Assembly: GCF_014207375.1 (NCBI RefSeq)
Contig: NZ_JACHEE010000010.1
Span: 1-64,000, forward strand
Direction of reading: 5' to 3'
From: Arthrobacter sp. AZCC_0090
Lineage (GTDB): Bacteria > Actinomycetota > Actinomycetes > Actinomycetales > Micrococcaceae
Length of the DNA stretch: 64,000 nucleotides
In this document: in pieces, positions 35,091 through 42,969 of the stretch
Position numbering within the stretch: position 1 is the stretch's first letter
Layout: each line of letters opens with the position of its first letter
The notes under the pieces: generated by a model
The model's database searches: none
Told to the model about the DNA's origin: nothing
What the model saw: only the letters and a program-made list of their open reading frames with translations
Translations under genes and position numbers: made by a program

Positions 35091-35393
35091 ATGCATCTTT
35101 TGCCCCGTGAGCAAGAAAAGCTGATGATCGTGGTCGCTGCCGACCTCGCCCGCCGTCGGCAATCCCGCGGATTGAAACTCAACTTTCCCGAAGCCGTGGC
35201 GATCATCAGCTACGAACTGATTGAGGGTGCCCGCGACGGAAAGACCGTTGCCGATCTCATGAGCTACGGGACAACGCTGCTGCGCCGTGAGGATGTCATG
35301 GAGGGCGTGCCCGAGATGATCCATGACGTCCAAATCGAGGCCACGTTCCCTGACGGCACCAAGCTCGTCACCGTCCACGACCCCATCCGCTAG
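35091..35393 (+). CDS. ureA: Urease subunit gamma
   Basis: Structural subunit of the nickel enzyme that splits urea into ammonia and carbamate. The 100-residue protein matches UreA in length and pattern ([21 protein letters not shown]; the conserved [20 protein letters not shown]). AAGGAG lies 6 nt before the ATG. First gene of a colinear ureABCEFGD operon followed by a nickel permease. Its C-terminal VTVHDPIR is typical. Confidence 0.96.
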   Translation: MHLLPREQEKLMIVVAADLARRRQSRGLKLNFPEAVAIISYELIEGARDGKTVADLMSYGTTLLRREDVMEGVPEMIHDVQIEATFPDGTKLVTVHDPIR

Positions 35394-35402
35394 GAGGCCA
35401 CC

Positions 35403-35789
35403 ATGATTCCCGGAGAGTACCGGCTCCAAGCAGAGCCCATTGAGTGCAACAGCGGACGCGAGGCAATCGCCGTCGAGGTGGTCAACCGTGGTGATCGCCC
35501 TGTCCAGGTGGGCTCGCACTACCATTTCGCCGAGGCGAACCCTGCCCTCGATTTCAACCGTGAAGCCGCCCATGGCCGCCGCCTGGACATCCCCGCGGGA
35601 ACAGCCGCACGTTTCGAACCCGGCGACTCCAAGACCGTCAAACTGGTGGCCCTTGCGGGCAGCCGCGAGGTTTACGGCCTGCGGAACGCCGTCAACGGAT
35701 CGCTGGATGCAGGCAGCGGAAAGAACGACGGCGGCGCTGCCGCTGCCGCCGAAGGACCCGGAGCAAGCAAGGAAGGGACAGCCCAGTGA
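35403..35789 (+). CDS. ureB: Urease subunit beta
   Basis: Structural subunit, 128 residues. The core [20 protein letters not shown] through [19 protein letters not shown] (about 37-55) and [20 protein letters not shown] is standard UreB. The C-terminal 20 residues are an Ala/Gly-rich extension. TAGGAGGCCACC precedes the ATG. The stop overlaps the GTG of ureC (GTGA). Confidence 0.96.
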   Translation: MIPGEYRLQAEPIECNSGREAIAVEVVNRGDRPVQVGSHYHFAEANPALDFNREAAHGRRLDIPAGTAARFEPGDSKTVKLVALAGSREVYGLRNAVNGSLDAGSGKNDGGAAAAAEGPGASKEGTAQ

Positions 35790-37582
35790 GCTTCGAAATT
35801 TCGCGCAAGCAGTACGCAGACCTTTACGGCCCGACGACTGGCGACTCCATCCGCTTGGCGGACACCGAGCTTTTCCTCGAGATCGAGAACGACTACACGG
35901 TCTACGGCGAAGAGGTCATGTTCGGCGGCGGCAAAGTGGTTCGCGACGGGATGGGGCAGAACGGCCAAGTGACCCGCGGCGGCCGTTTGCCTGAATCAAA
36001 CGCTGCCTCGGACCAGACGCTCGACGTCCCGGACACCGTCATCTCCAACGTGGTGGTCCTCGACTACACGGGAATCTACAAGGCCGACGTGGCGCTCAAA
36101 GACGGGCACATCTTCAAGATCGGCAAGGCCGGGAACCCGCAGATCGCCGACGGCGTGGACATCGTGATCGGCGCCAGCACCGAGATGATCGCGGGCGAGG
36201 GCAAGATCCTCACCGCAGGCGGCGTCGACACCCACATCCACTACATTTCCCCGGACCAGGTCCCCACCGCGCTATGCAGCGGCGTCACCACCATGGTGGG
36301 CGGCGGGACCGGGCCGGCCGAAGGCACCAAGGCCACCACCATCACGCCGGGCAAATGGCACATTTCGAGGATGCTGCAATCCGTAGAAGGGCTCCCGATC
36401 AATATCGGCCTCCTCGGCAAGGGGCACGCGTCCGCCGTCGAGCCTCTGGCCGAACAAATCCGTGCGGGCGCAGTGGGCCTCAAAGTCCATGAAGACTGGG
36501 GTGCCACGACGTCGTCCATCGACATGTCCCTGCGGGTGGCGGATGAATTCGATGTGCAGGTGGCCATCCACACGGACACCCTCAACGAGTGCGGATTCGT
36601 GGAGGACACCATCAAGGCGATCGACGGCCGCGTGATCCACACCTTCCACACCGAAGGCGCTGGCGGCGGGCACGCTCCGGACATCATCAAGATTGCTGGA
36701 TTGCCCAATGTGCTCCCGGCATCCACCAACCCCACGCTCCCGTACACGCGGAACACCATCGAAGAGCACCTGGACATGCTCATGGTGTGCCACCACCTCA
36801 ACCCGGACATCCCGGAAGACGTGGCGTTCGCAGATTCCCGCATCCGGGCCGAAACCATCGCCGCCGAAGACGTGCTCCAGGACCTGGGCATCTTCTCCAT
36901 GACGTCCTCGGATTCCCAGGCCATGGGTCGCGTGGGCGAAGTCGTCATCCGCACGTGGCAAGTGGCCGACGCCATGAAGCGGCAGCGGGGCGTCCTCAAG
37001 GACCCCCGGAGGGACAGCACAGGTGCAAGCCACGGCGCTCCGAACGGCTTGGGCGAGGAAAGCGATAACTTCAGGATCAAGCGCTACATCGCCAAATACA
37101 CCATCAACCCCGCGATCGCGCAGGGCATGGCCGACTCCATCGGCTCGGTGGAAGTGGGTAAGTTCGCCGACCTCGTTCTGTGGAATCCGGCTTTCTTCGG
37201 CGTGAAGCCTGAACTTGTCCTCAAAGGCGGGCAGATTGCCTACGCACTGATGGGCGATTCCAACGGCTCCATCCCCACCCCGCAGCCACGCACCATGCGC
37301 CCGATGTTCGCCACCTACGGCAAGGCGTTGCAGCAGTCCTCCATCACGTTCCTGTCCAAGGCGGCAATCGCGGCCGGCGTCCCACAGGAACTTGGCCTCG
37401 AACGTGTCATCCGGGCGGTATCCGGCATCCGGAACCTCACCAAAGCGGACCTGAAGTTCAACGGCGAAACGCCGGATATCGCCGTCGACCCCGAAACCTA
37501 CAAAGTGACTGTCGACGGCGAAGACGTCACCTGTGAGCCTTCCGACGTGCTGCCCATGGCCCAGCGCTACTTCCTTTTCTAG
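35786..37582 (+). CDS. ureC: Urease catalytic subunit alpha
   Basis: Holds the dinickel centre. The 598-residue protein contains HIHY (nickel ligands), the carbamylated lysine in [19 protein letters not shown] and [15 protein letters not shown], and the mobile flap with MVCHHLNP, including the conserved Cys and catalytic His. GTG start overlaps the ureB stop, with GGAAGGGA as ribosome-binding site. All ligand residues that I can check are present, so the enzyme should be active. Confidence 0.98.
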   Translation: MSFEISRKQYADLYGPTTGDSIRLADTELFLEIENDYTVYGEEVMFGGGKVVRDGMGQNGQVTRGGRLPESNAASDQTLDVPDTVISNVVVLDYTGIYKADVALKDGHIFKIGKAGNPQIADGVDIVIGASTEMIAGEGKILTAGGVDTHIHYISPDQVPTALCSGVTTMVGGGTGPAEGTKATTITPGKWHISRMLQSVEGLPINIGLLGKGHASAVEPLAEQIRAGAVGLKVHEDWGATTSSIDMSLRVADEFDVQVAIHTDTLNECGFVEDTIKAIDGRVIHTFHTEGAGGGHAPDIIKIAGLPNVLPASTNPTLPYTRNTIEEHLDMLMVCHHLNPDIPEDVAFADSRIRAETIAAEDVLQDLGIFSMTSSDSQAMGRVGEVVIRTWQVADAMKRQRGVLKDPRRDSTGASHGAPNGLGEESDNFRIKRYIAKYTINPAIAQGMADSIGSVEVGKFADLVLWNPAFFGVKPELVLKGGQIAYALMGDSNGSIPTPQPRTMRPMFATYGKALQQSSITFLSKAAIAAGVPQELGLERVIRAVSGIRNLTKADLKFNGETPDIAVDPETYKVTVDGEDVTCEPSDVLPMAQRYFLF

Positions 37583-37600
37583 ATCGCCGGAGGAGAACAC

Positions 37601-38086
37601 ATGATCATCGAAAGGATCCTCGGCAACCTGCACGAATTGCCGCAAGCCGAAGCCGCGGCGCTCGCCAAACTCCACAAGGAGAAGGTCGTCCTGCCCAGCG
37701 CCCAACTGGTCAAACGCATCCAACGCGTGACCACGGACCACGGCAAGGAACTCGGCATCCGGCTCCCGGCCGGATCCGGAGACCTGCGCGACGGCGACAT
37801 CCTCGCCGTCGAGGACGCGAACCTGATTGTAGTGTCCGTGCTGCCGAGCGACGTCCTGGTGATTGCTGCCCGCAGTATCTACGAAATGGGTGTCGTGGCG
37901 CACTCCCTTGGCAACCGGCACCTGCAGGCCCAGTTCTTCGACGGCGACTCCGAGTACGGGGCCGAAGTCATGGTGTGCCAGTACGACCACACGGTGGAGG
38001 ACTACCTCAAACACGTCGGTGTGCCTTACGAACGCCAGGAACGCGTCATGCCGGTGCCTTTCCGCCATGCTGAACACACGCACTAG
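37601..38086 (+). CDS. ureE: Urease accessory nickel metallochaperone UreE
   Basis: Delivers nickel to the UreC-UreDFG complex. The 161-residue protein has the peptide-binding N-terminal domain and a metal-binding C-terminal domain; its end is FRHAEHTH, a short His-containing tail rather than a long His-rich one. GGAGGAG precedes the ATG. It is followed by a 135-nt gap with a large hairpin before ureF, the only sizeable gap in the operon. Confidence 0.95.
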   Translation: MIIERILGNLHELPQAEAAALAKLHKEKVVLPSAQLVKRIQRVTTDHGKELGIRLPAGSGDLRDGDILAVEDANLIVVSVLPSDVLVIAARSIYEMGVVAHSLGNRHLQAQFFDGDSEYGAEVMVCQYDHTVEDYLKHVGVPYERQERVMPVPFRHAEHTH

Positions 38087-38128
38087 TTCCGCCTCGGGTG
38101 CCGCTAACCCGGTCGGCAAGCCTCCGGC

Positions 38129-38186
38129 GGGTGATAGGGGCCGTGCCCGCTTCGCGGTGCCCGCCACGCCGCGGCCCCTATCACCC
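38129..38186 (+). promoter_or_regulatory. Large perfect inverted repeat between ureE and ureF
   Basis: GGGTGATAGGGGCCG (38129-38143) and CGGCCCCTATCACCC (38172-38186) form a perfect 15-bp stem around a 28-nt loop that itself repeats GTGCCCGC. There is no T-tract, so it is not a classic terminator. It may limit read-through, stabilise upstream mRNA, or be an inserted palindromic element. Confidence 0.75.
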
Positions 38187-38221
38187 ACCTACGCCGTACA
38201 CGTCACCTTCGGGGAACAACA

Positions 38222-38890
38222 GTGAGCGCTTATCAATTAGCCCTCCAGCAGCTAACTGACTCCGCTCTTCCTACCGGGGCGTTTGCGCATTCTTTGGGGT
38301 TCGAGACTTACATTGACCGCGGGTTGGTTCACGATGAAGCGTCATTCGGCACCTGGTTGTCGGCCTTCATTTCGCAGCAGTTGACCTATTCCGACGGCTT
38401 GGCCATTCGGTTCCTTTATGAGGGTTTTGACTTGGCTGGGCTTGATGCTCATTTGAGTGCCCAGCTCTTGCCTCGGCAGTTGCGGGAGGCTAGTACCAAG
38501 ATGGGTGGGCGGCTGATCGAGATCGGCACCGAAGTCTTTGCGTCGGCCGAGCTGGAAGCGTACCGGACTCTCGTGACCACAGGCCGGGCTGCCGGCCACC
38601 AGCCGCTGGCGTTCGCCGTCGTCGCGCGCTCGCTAGGCGTGCCGTTCGAAGAAGCGCTCGCCGCGTACCTTTTCGCGGCGGTCACCTCCCTGACCCAGAA
38701 CGCGGTGCGCGCCATCCCGCTCGGCCAGAACTCGGGCCAGCGGATTCTGCGCAAAGCGCACGACGACGTCGCTGCCGCCGTCGAACATGTCCGGCACCTC
38801 AGCTGGGACGACTTCGGGGCCGTGAGCGCCGGGCTGGAAATTTCGCAGATGCGGCATGAATGGCAACGTGCGCGCATGTTCATGAGCTAA
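38222..38890 (+). CDS. ureF: Urease accessory protein UreF
   Basis: Helical accessory protein that joins UreD and UreG in nickel insertion. The 222 residues show the UreF blocks [20 protein letters not shown] (about 12-31) and [24 protein letters not shown] (about 153-176). GTG 38222 is the start. The first third uses many TTG and T-ending codons, unlike the rest of the gene and the operon, which are strongly GC-ending; the switch is near 38500. Separated from ureE by a hairpin and from ureG by 16 nt. Confidence 0.94.
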   Translation: MSAYQLALQQLTDSALPTGAFAHSLGFETYIDRGLVHDEASFGTWLSAFISQQLTYSDGLAIRFLYEGFDLAGLDAHLSAQLLPRQLREASTKMGGRLIEIGTEVFASAELEAYRTLVTTGRAAGHQPLAFAVVARSLGVPFEEALAAYLFAAVTSLTQNAVRAIPLGQNSGQRILRKAHDDVAAAVEHVRHLSWDDFGAVSAGLEISQMRHEWQRARMFMS

Positions 38891-38906
38891 AACCATAGGA
38901 GGACAC

Positions 38907-39524
38907 ATGTCTGAACCCATCAAGATCGGCATCGGCGGCCCGGTTGGAGCCGGCAAAACGCAGCTCGTGGAGCGCCTGACCCGCCACATGAGCCGGGAAA
39001 TCTCCATGGCCGCCATCACCAACGACATCTACACGATCGAAGACGCCAAGATCCTCGCAGCCAACGGCATCCTGCCCGAGGACCGGATCATCGGCGTCGA
39101 AACCGGCGGCTGCCCGCACACTGCCATCCGCGAAGACACGTCCATGAACACGGCCGCGATCGAGGAACTCAAGAAGCGGCACCCCGAACTGCAGGTCATC
39201 TTCGTGGAATCCGGCGGCGACAACCTCTCAGCCACGTTCAGCCCCGAACTCGTGGACTTCTCGATCTACATCATCGACGTCGCCCAGGGAGAGAAAATCC
39301 CCCGCAAGGCCGGCCAAGGCATGATCAAGTCGGACCTTTTCATCATCAACAAGACCGACCTCGCCCCGTTCGTCGGGGCAGACCTCTCAGTCATGGAGCG
39401 GGACTCCAAGGAATTCCGCGGCGACAAGCCGTTCTGCTTTACCAACCTGAAGACGGACGAAGGGCTCGACAAGGTCATCGCCTGGATGCGGCACGACGTC
39501 CTGATGCTTGACCTGGCGCAATGA
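38907..39524 (+). CDS. ureG: Urease accessory GTPase UreG
   Basis: SIMIBI-class GTPase that drives nickel insertion into urease. The 205-residue protein has the P-loop [12 protein letters not shown] (about 5-16), the nickel-binding region with CPH ([11 protein letters not shown]) and the base-recognition motif NKTD. TAGGAGG precedes the ATG. Its stop overlaps the ureD start (ATGA). Confidence 0.97.
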   Translation: MSEPIKIGIGGPVGAGKTQLVERLTRHMSREISMAAITNDIYTIEDAKILAANGILPEDRIIGVETGGCPHTAIREDTSMNTAAIEELKKRHPELQVIFVESGGDNLSATFSPELVDFSIYIIDVAQGEKIPRKAGQGMIKSDLFIINKTDLAPFVGADLSVMERDSKEFRGDKPFCFTNLKTDEGLDKVIAWMRHDVLMLDLAQ

Positions 39525-40417
39525 GTTCACTCGCGAACGCTCTCATCTCACCTGGGCCTTCATCCGCGTCCGCTGATCGGCCCGAGATGGGTCGCCTTGC
39601 GCTCGTCATAGGGATACGTGCCGGGCGCTCCGTGGCCGTGCAGCAGTTCCATCAGGGTGCTTTGAGGGTGTTGAGGCCGCATTACTTGGATGGGTCCGGG
39701 CAGGTTTGTTATGTCATGGTCAATCCGGGCGGGGCGTATTTGGGGGCGGATCTTTATGTTGTAGACGTGGAGGTGGAGGCTGGCGCTTCGTTGCTTTTGA
39801 CGACGCAGTCCGCCACGAAGATTTATCGGACTCCGGGGTCGTATGCGGAGCAGCGGATGACTGTGACGTTGGGGGAGGGGGCGGAACTGGAGTTGGCGCC
39901 GGACCAACTCATCGCCTACCGGGAGGCCAGCTATCGGCAGAATACGCACATCACCGTACATCCGACGTCGAGCCTCATCATGGCGGAAGTCATCACTCCC
40001 GGCTGGTCGCCGGACGGCGCTTCCTTCAAGTACCGGGAACTTCGTCTCCGCAACGAGATCCACGTGGAGGGCGACGACGACGCGGCGCTGCTTGCGCTCG
40101 ACAACCTCCTGATCCGACCGTCCCTCGGCGATGTGACCAGCATGGGATTCATGGAAGGCTACAGCCACCTGGGTTCGCTCATTGTGGTGGATCCTCGGGT
40201 TGACCAAGCGCTCGCAGATGAACTGCACCGGCTGATTGCCGGATACGAAGCGTACTCGGGCTTGTCGCTGACCCGGACCCTTGCGGGCACCACCGGGTTG
40301 GTCCTACGATCCCTCTCGAACAGCACCGAGGAACTGAACCGCTTGCTCGGTGCCTGCACCGGTCTTTTGCGCGAACGTTGGTCCGGCCGGGCGCCGCTGA
40401 ATCTCAGGAAGTACTGA
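39521..40417 (+). CDS. ureD: Urease accessory protein UreD
   Basis: Scaffold (UreD/UreH) on apo-urease for UreF-UreG. The 298-residue protein has the family blocks [20 protein letters not shown] and [15 protein letters not shown] and a C-terminal [25 protein letters not shown]. The codon pattern shifts in the middle: about 39650-39900 uses TTG and T-ending codons, then returns to the usual GC-ending pattern, as in ureF. It overlaps ureG by ATGA and the nickel permease by TGATG. Confidence 0.93.
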   Translation: MSSLANALISPGPSSASADRPEMGRLALVIGIRAGRSVAVQQFHQGALRVLRPHYLDGSGQVCYVMVNPGGAYLGADLYVVDVEVEAGASLLLTTQSATKIYRTPGSYAEQRMTVTLGEGAELELAPDQLIAYREASYRQNTHITVHPTSSLIMAEVITPGWSPDGASFKYRELRLRNEIHVEGDDDAALLALDNLLIRPSLGDVTSMGFMEGYSHLGSLIVVDPRVDQALADELHRLIAGYEAYSGLSLTRTLAGTTGLVLRSLSNSTEELNRLLGACTGLLRERWSGRAPLNLRKY

Positions 40418-41466
40418 TGACCTCACTCGCCGAGTTCGCCTCGATGTACCGCCGGCGCGAACACCTCCCGATGAAGTCGCGCCTCGCGTACATGTTCGGT
40501 TCCGTCGTCCTCCTGCACGTTGCCGCCGTCGTGCTCCTGCTGGTGGGTGGCGCCGGTGGCGGGCAGCCGTTGGCGCTGGGTCTTGTGCTGACCGCCTATG
40601 TGGCCGGCATCAAGCACAGTTACGACTGGGACCACCTCGCCGCAATCGACAATTCCACCCGGAAGTTCGTGGCACAGCACAAAGACCCCGTGAGCGTCGG
40701 CTTTGCCTTCAGCCTGGGCCACAGCTCCGTGGTGATCCTGGCTGGTCTATTGGTGGTGGGCGGCGCAAGTCTGGTGGGCCAACTCATGGAGGACGGGACC
40801 ACCGGGCACCACGTGCTGGGGCTGATCGGCAGCGGAGTCTCAGGGCTCTTCCTCCTGGCCATGGGCATCTTCAACGGCTCGGCGTTCCTCCGCACAGTGC
40901 AGCTGTACCGCGCCGCCCAGGCTGGCGGCGAGATCGCCGTCGACGACCTCGAAACCAAAGGCTTCATCGCGCGGCTCTTGGCCAAGCCGCTATCCAAGGT
41001 CCAGCGTCCCCGGAACATCTACGTGATCGGGTTCTTGTTCGGGCTCGGTTTCGACACAGCAACCACCATTGGGCTTCTGGTGCTCACGACGGCGGCGTCC
41101 CTCGCGGGTGTGTCTGTGCTCGCCCTCCTGACATTGCCGCTTGCCTTCACGGCGGCCATGACCTTCTGCGATTCCGTCAACGGCGTTGCCATGATGCGGA
41201 TGTACAAATCGGCGATTCACGATCCCCAGCGCAAGCTGGGATTCAATGCCGTCATCACCGGTATTTCGGCCTTCTCGGCGCTCTTCATCGCGGTCATCAC
41301 GCTGGGCGGTTTCCTCAATGCGGCCTTTGGGCTTAGCGATCCAGTCACCACCTGGCTAGGCGAAATCGACCTCGGCGACGCCGGGCTGGTGCTGATTGCG
41401 TTGTTCGCCGTTGTGTGGGCGGTTGCGGCCGTGCGGGTCCGTGCGGCGCTCCGTGGGAAGACCTGA
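40417..41466 (+). CDS. Nickel/cobalt permease, NiCoT family
   Basis: Membrane importer supplying nickel for urease. The 349-residue protein carries the NiCoT signature HSYDWDHLAAIDNSTRK (about 67-83), the histidine-aspartate motif needed for Ni binding, and GFDTATTIGLL in the second half, with about eight membrane helices. ATG 40417 overlaps the ureD stop, so it belongs to the urease operon. The stop codon coincides with the first unit of a 32-bp-period repeat. Confidence 0.95.
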   Translation: MTSLAEFASMYRRREHLPMKSRLAYMFGSVVLLHVAAVVLLLVGGAGGGQPLALGLVLTAYVAGIKHSYDWDHLAAIDNSTRKFVAQHKDPVSVGFAFSLGHSSVVILAGLLVVGGASLVGQLMEDGTTGHHVLGLIGSGVSGLFLLAMGIFNGSAFLRTVQLYRAAQAGGEIAVDDLETKGFIARLLAKPLSKVQRPRNIYVIGFLFGLGFDTATTIGLLVLTTAASLAGVSVLALLTLPLAFTAAMTFCDSVNGVAMMRMYKSAIHDPQRKLGFNAVITGISAFSALFIAVITLGGFLNAAFGLSDPVTTWLGEIDLGDAGLVLIALFAVVWAVAAVRVRAALRGKT

Positions 41467-41550
41467 CGACGCCCGCTCACCTATGACCTGAATTCTGACG
41501 ACGCCCGCTCACTTATGCCCGGAAAATCGACAACGCCCGCTCCCTTTTAA
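41465..41550. repeat. 32-bp-period repeat array, three units
   Basis: GACRACGCCCGCTC begins at 41465, 41497 and 41529, an exact 32-nt period. Read on the minus strand the unit is GTGAGCGGGCGTCGTC, the same core as at 0.1, 42.7 and 62.5 kb. The first unit overlaps the stop codon (41464-41466) of the nickel permease. 41551-41661 holds no gene. Confidence 0.85.
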
Positions 41551-41661
41551 GGCCATTTGGGCGAACCCTCCCGCAATTTCATCGCCAGTGTTCGACGGCG
41601 GGCGGCGGCACTTGGTGCGGAAGCCGCTGTCGGGCACTAAACAGTTGGCGACGACGGCGGG

Positions 41662-42684
41662 CTATTGCTTGGACTGGAGCCACTCCAGAAGCCGATCCAC
41701 TGGCCACGTCGTCACGATGCGATCGGCGGGTACACCGTTGGCGTCCGCCCGCTCGGCGCCGTATTGCAGGAAATCGAGCTGGCCAGGGGCGTGTGCGTCA
41801 CTATCGATGCTGAAGAGGCAGCCCGCATCGAGGGCAAGCTGAATCAACTTCTCCGGTGGGTCTTGGCGTTCCGGCCTCGAATTGATCTCGACGGCCACAG
41901 AGTGCTCCGCGCATGACGCGAACACTTTTTCTGCGTCGAACTCCGACGGGGGCCTTGTTCCTCGTGACCCCGTGACCAACCGCCCGGTGCAATGGCCAAG
42001 GACGTTGGTATGAGGGTCTTCGATGGCGGCGAGCATCCGGCGCGTCATGGCGCGTTTGTCGGAACGGAGCTTCGAATGGACGCTGGCCACCACAACGTCA
42101 AGTTGGCTCAGCATTTCCGCAGACTGGTCCAACTGACCGTCCTCCAGAATGTCGACTTCAATTCCCGCCAATAATTGAAAGCCGGACTGTTGCTCGTTGT
42201 TGATCTCGTCCACAACCGTTAGCTGCTCCATCAAACGCTCCGCGTTGAGCCCGTTGGCGATTTTGAGGCTGGGGGAGTGATCGGTCAAAGCGAGATATTC
42301 CCGGCCGAGAATACGAGCCGCGGCGGCCATGGCTTCGATCGGCGAGCCGCCATCCGACCAGTTGCTGTGGCTATGCAGATCGCCCCGGAGCTTGGCGTCC
42401 AGCTTGTGTCCACCATCGACCAAGGGTTCGGCCCCGCGACGGCGGAGGTCTTCGAGATAGCCCGGGACGGTGCCGCCCAGGGACTGGCTGATCACCTCAA
42501 GGGTCCGGCTGCCGATTCCTTTGGTTCGTTTGAGGCGACCATCCCTGACCCGGGCGGACAGTTCCTCTTGGCTCAGGCCGGCGATGATGCCCGCAGCCCG
42601 GCGAAACGCCTGGACCTTGAAGCTGTCCGCGAGTTCCCGTTCCAGCCAAAAGGCGGTTTCGTTGAGCGCGTCTACGGCGTCCAT
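41662..42684 (-). CDS. PHP-domain protein with N-terminal helix-hairpin-helix region (PolX C-terminal-like)
   Basis: A 340-residue protein. The N-terminal 100 residues resemble the helical, HhH-containing part of family X polymerases (VQAFRRAAGIIAGL, KGIGSRTLEVI). The PHP metal-dependent phosphoesterase domain follows, with DLHSHSNWSDG (about 102-112), LTDHSPSLK, GIEVDIL and a C-terminal SIDSDAH. It lacks a polymerase palm, so it is likely a stand-alone phosphatase or nuclease in repair or nucleotide metabolism. Convergent with the urease operon across the repeat array. Confidence 0.88.
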   Translation of the reverse strand: MDAVDALNETAFWLERELADSFKVQAFRRAAGIIAGLSQEELSARVRDGRLKRTKGIGSRTLEVISQSLGGTVPGYLEDLRRRGAEPLVDGGHKLDAKLRGDLHSHSNWSDGGSPIEAMAAAARILGREYLALTDHSPSLKIANGLNAERLMEQLTVVDEINNEQQSGFQLLAGIEVDILEDGQLDQSAEMLSQLDVVVASVHSKLRSDKRAMTRRMLAAIEDPHTNVLGHCTGRLVTGSRGTRPPSEFDAEKVFASCAEHSVAVEINSRPERQDPPEKLIQLALDAGCLFSIDSDAHAPGQLDFLQYGAERADANGVPADRIVTTWPVDRLLEWLQSKQ

Positions 42685-42711
42685 AGCTCAATCATGTACC
42701 ACACCGCGCGC

Positions 42712-42842
42712 AGGCGTATGTGAGCGAGGGTTCGGGTTTGGAGGCTTGTTTGTGAGTGAGGGAGCGTTCGGGTTTGGGGGCTTGTTTGTGAGTGAGGGTT
42801 CGGGTTTGGGGGCTTGTTTGTGAGTGAGGGTTCGGGTTTGGG
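42712..42842. repeat. 32-bp-period repeat array, four units
   Basis: GTGAGYGAGGG-type units begin at 42720, 42752, 42788 and 42820, so periods are 32, 36 and 32 nt; the second unit carries an extra AGCG. Between units the sequence TTCGGGTTTGGGGGCTTGTT repeats almost exactly. It lies between the divergent PHP and malQ genes. Confidence 0.9.
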
Positions 42843-42969
42843 CGTCATGGTGTCGGAATAACTGCGCCGGTCCCCGCGGCCCTGCAATAATCGGAACCAG
42901 TTGCCTCGCTCGAGTTGCACGCGGGGCGGTATGCACCTTCGGACGAATCACATCGCAGACGAGGCGGAC

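Noticed and set aside
36272-38188. Long minus-strand frame opposite ureC and ureE
   Set aside because: Shadow of a strongly coding, fully conserved urease operon.
42712-42842. Possible CRISPR array (also considered at 41465-41550 and 62495-62579)
   Set aside because: Units repeat as continuous tandem 32-36-bp blocks with no unique spacers between identical repeats, and no cas genes are nearby.
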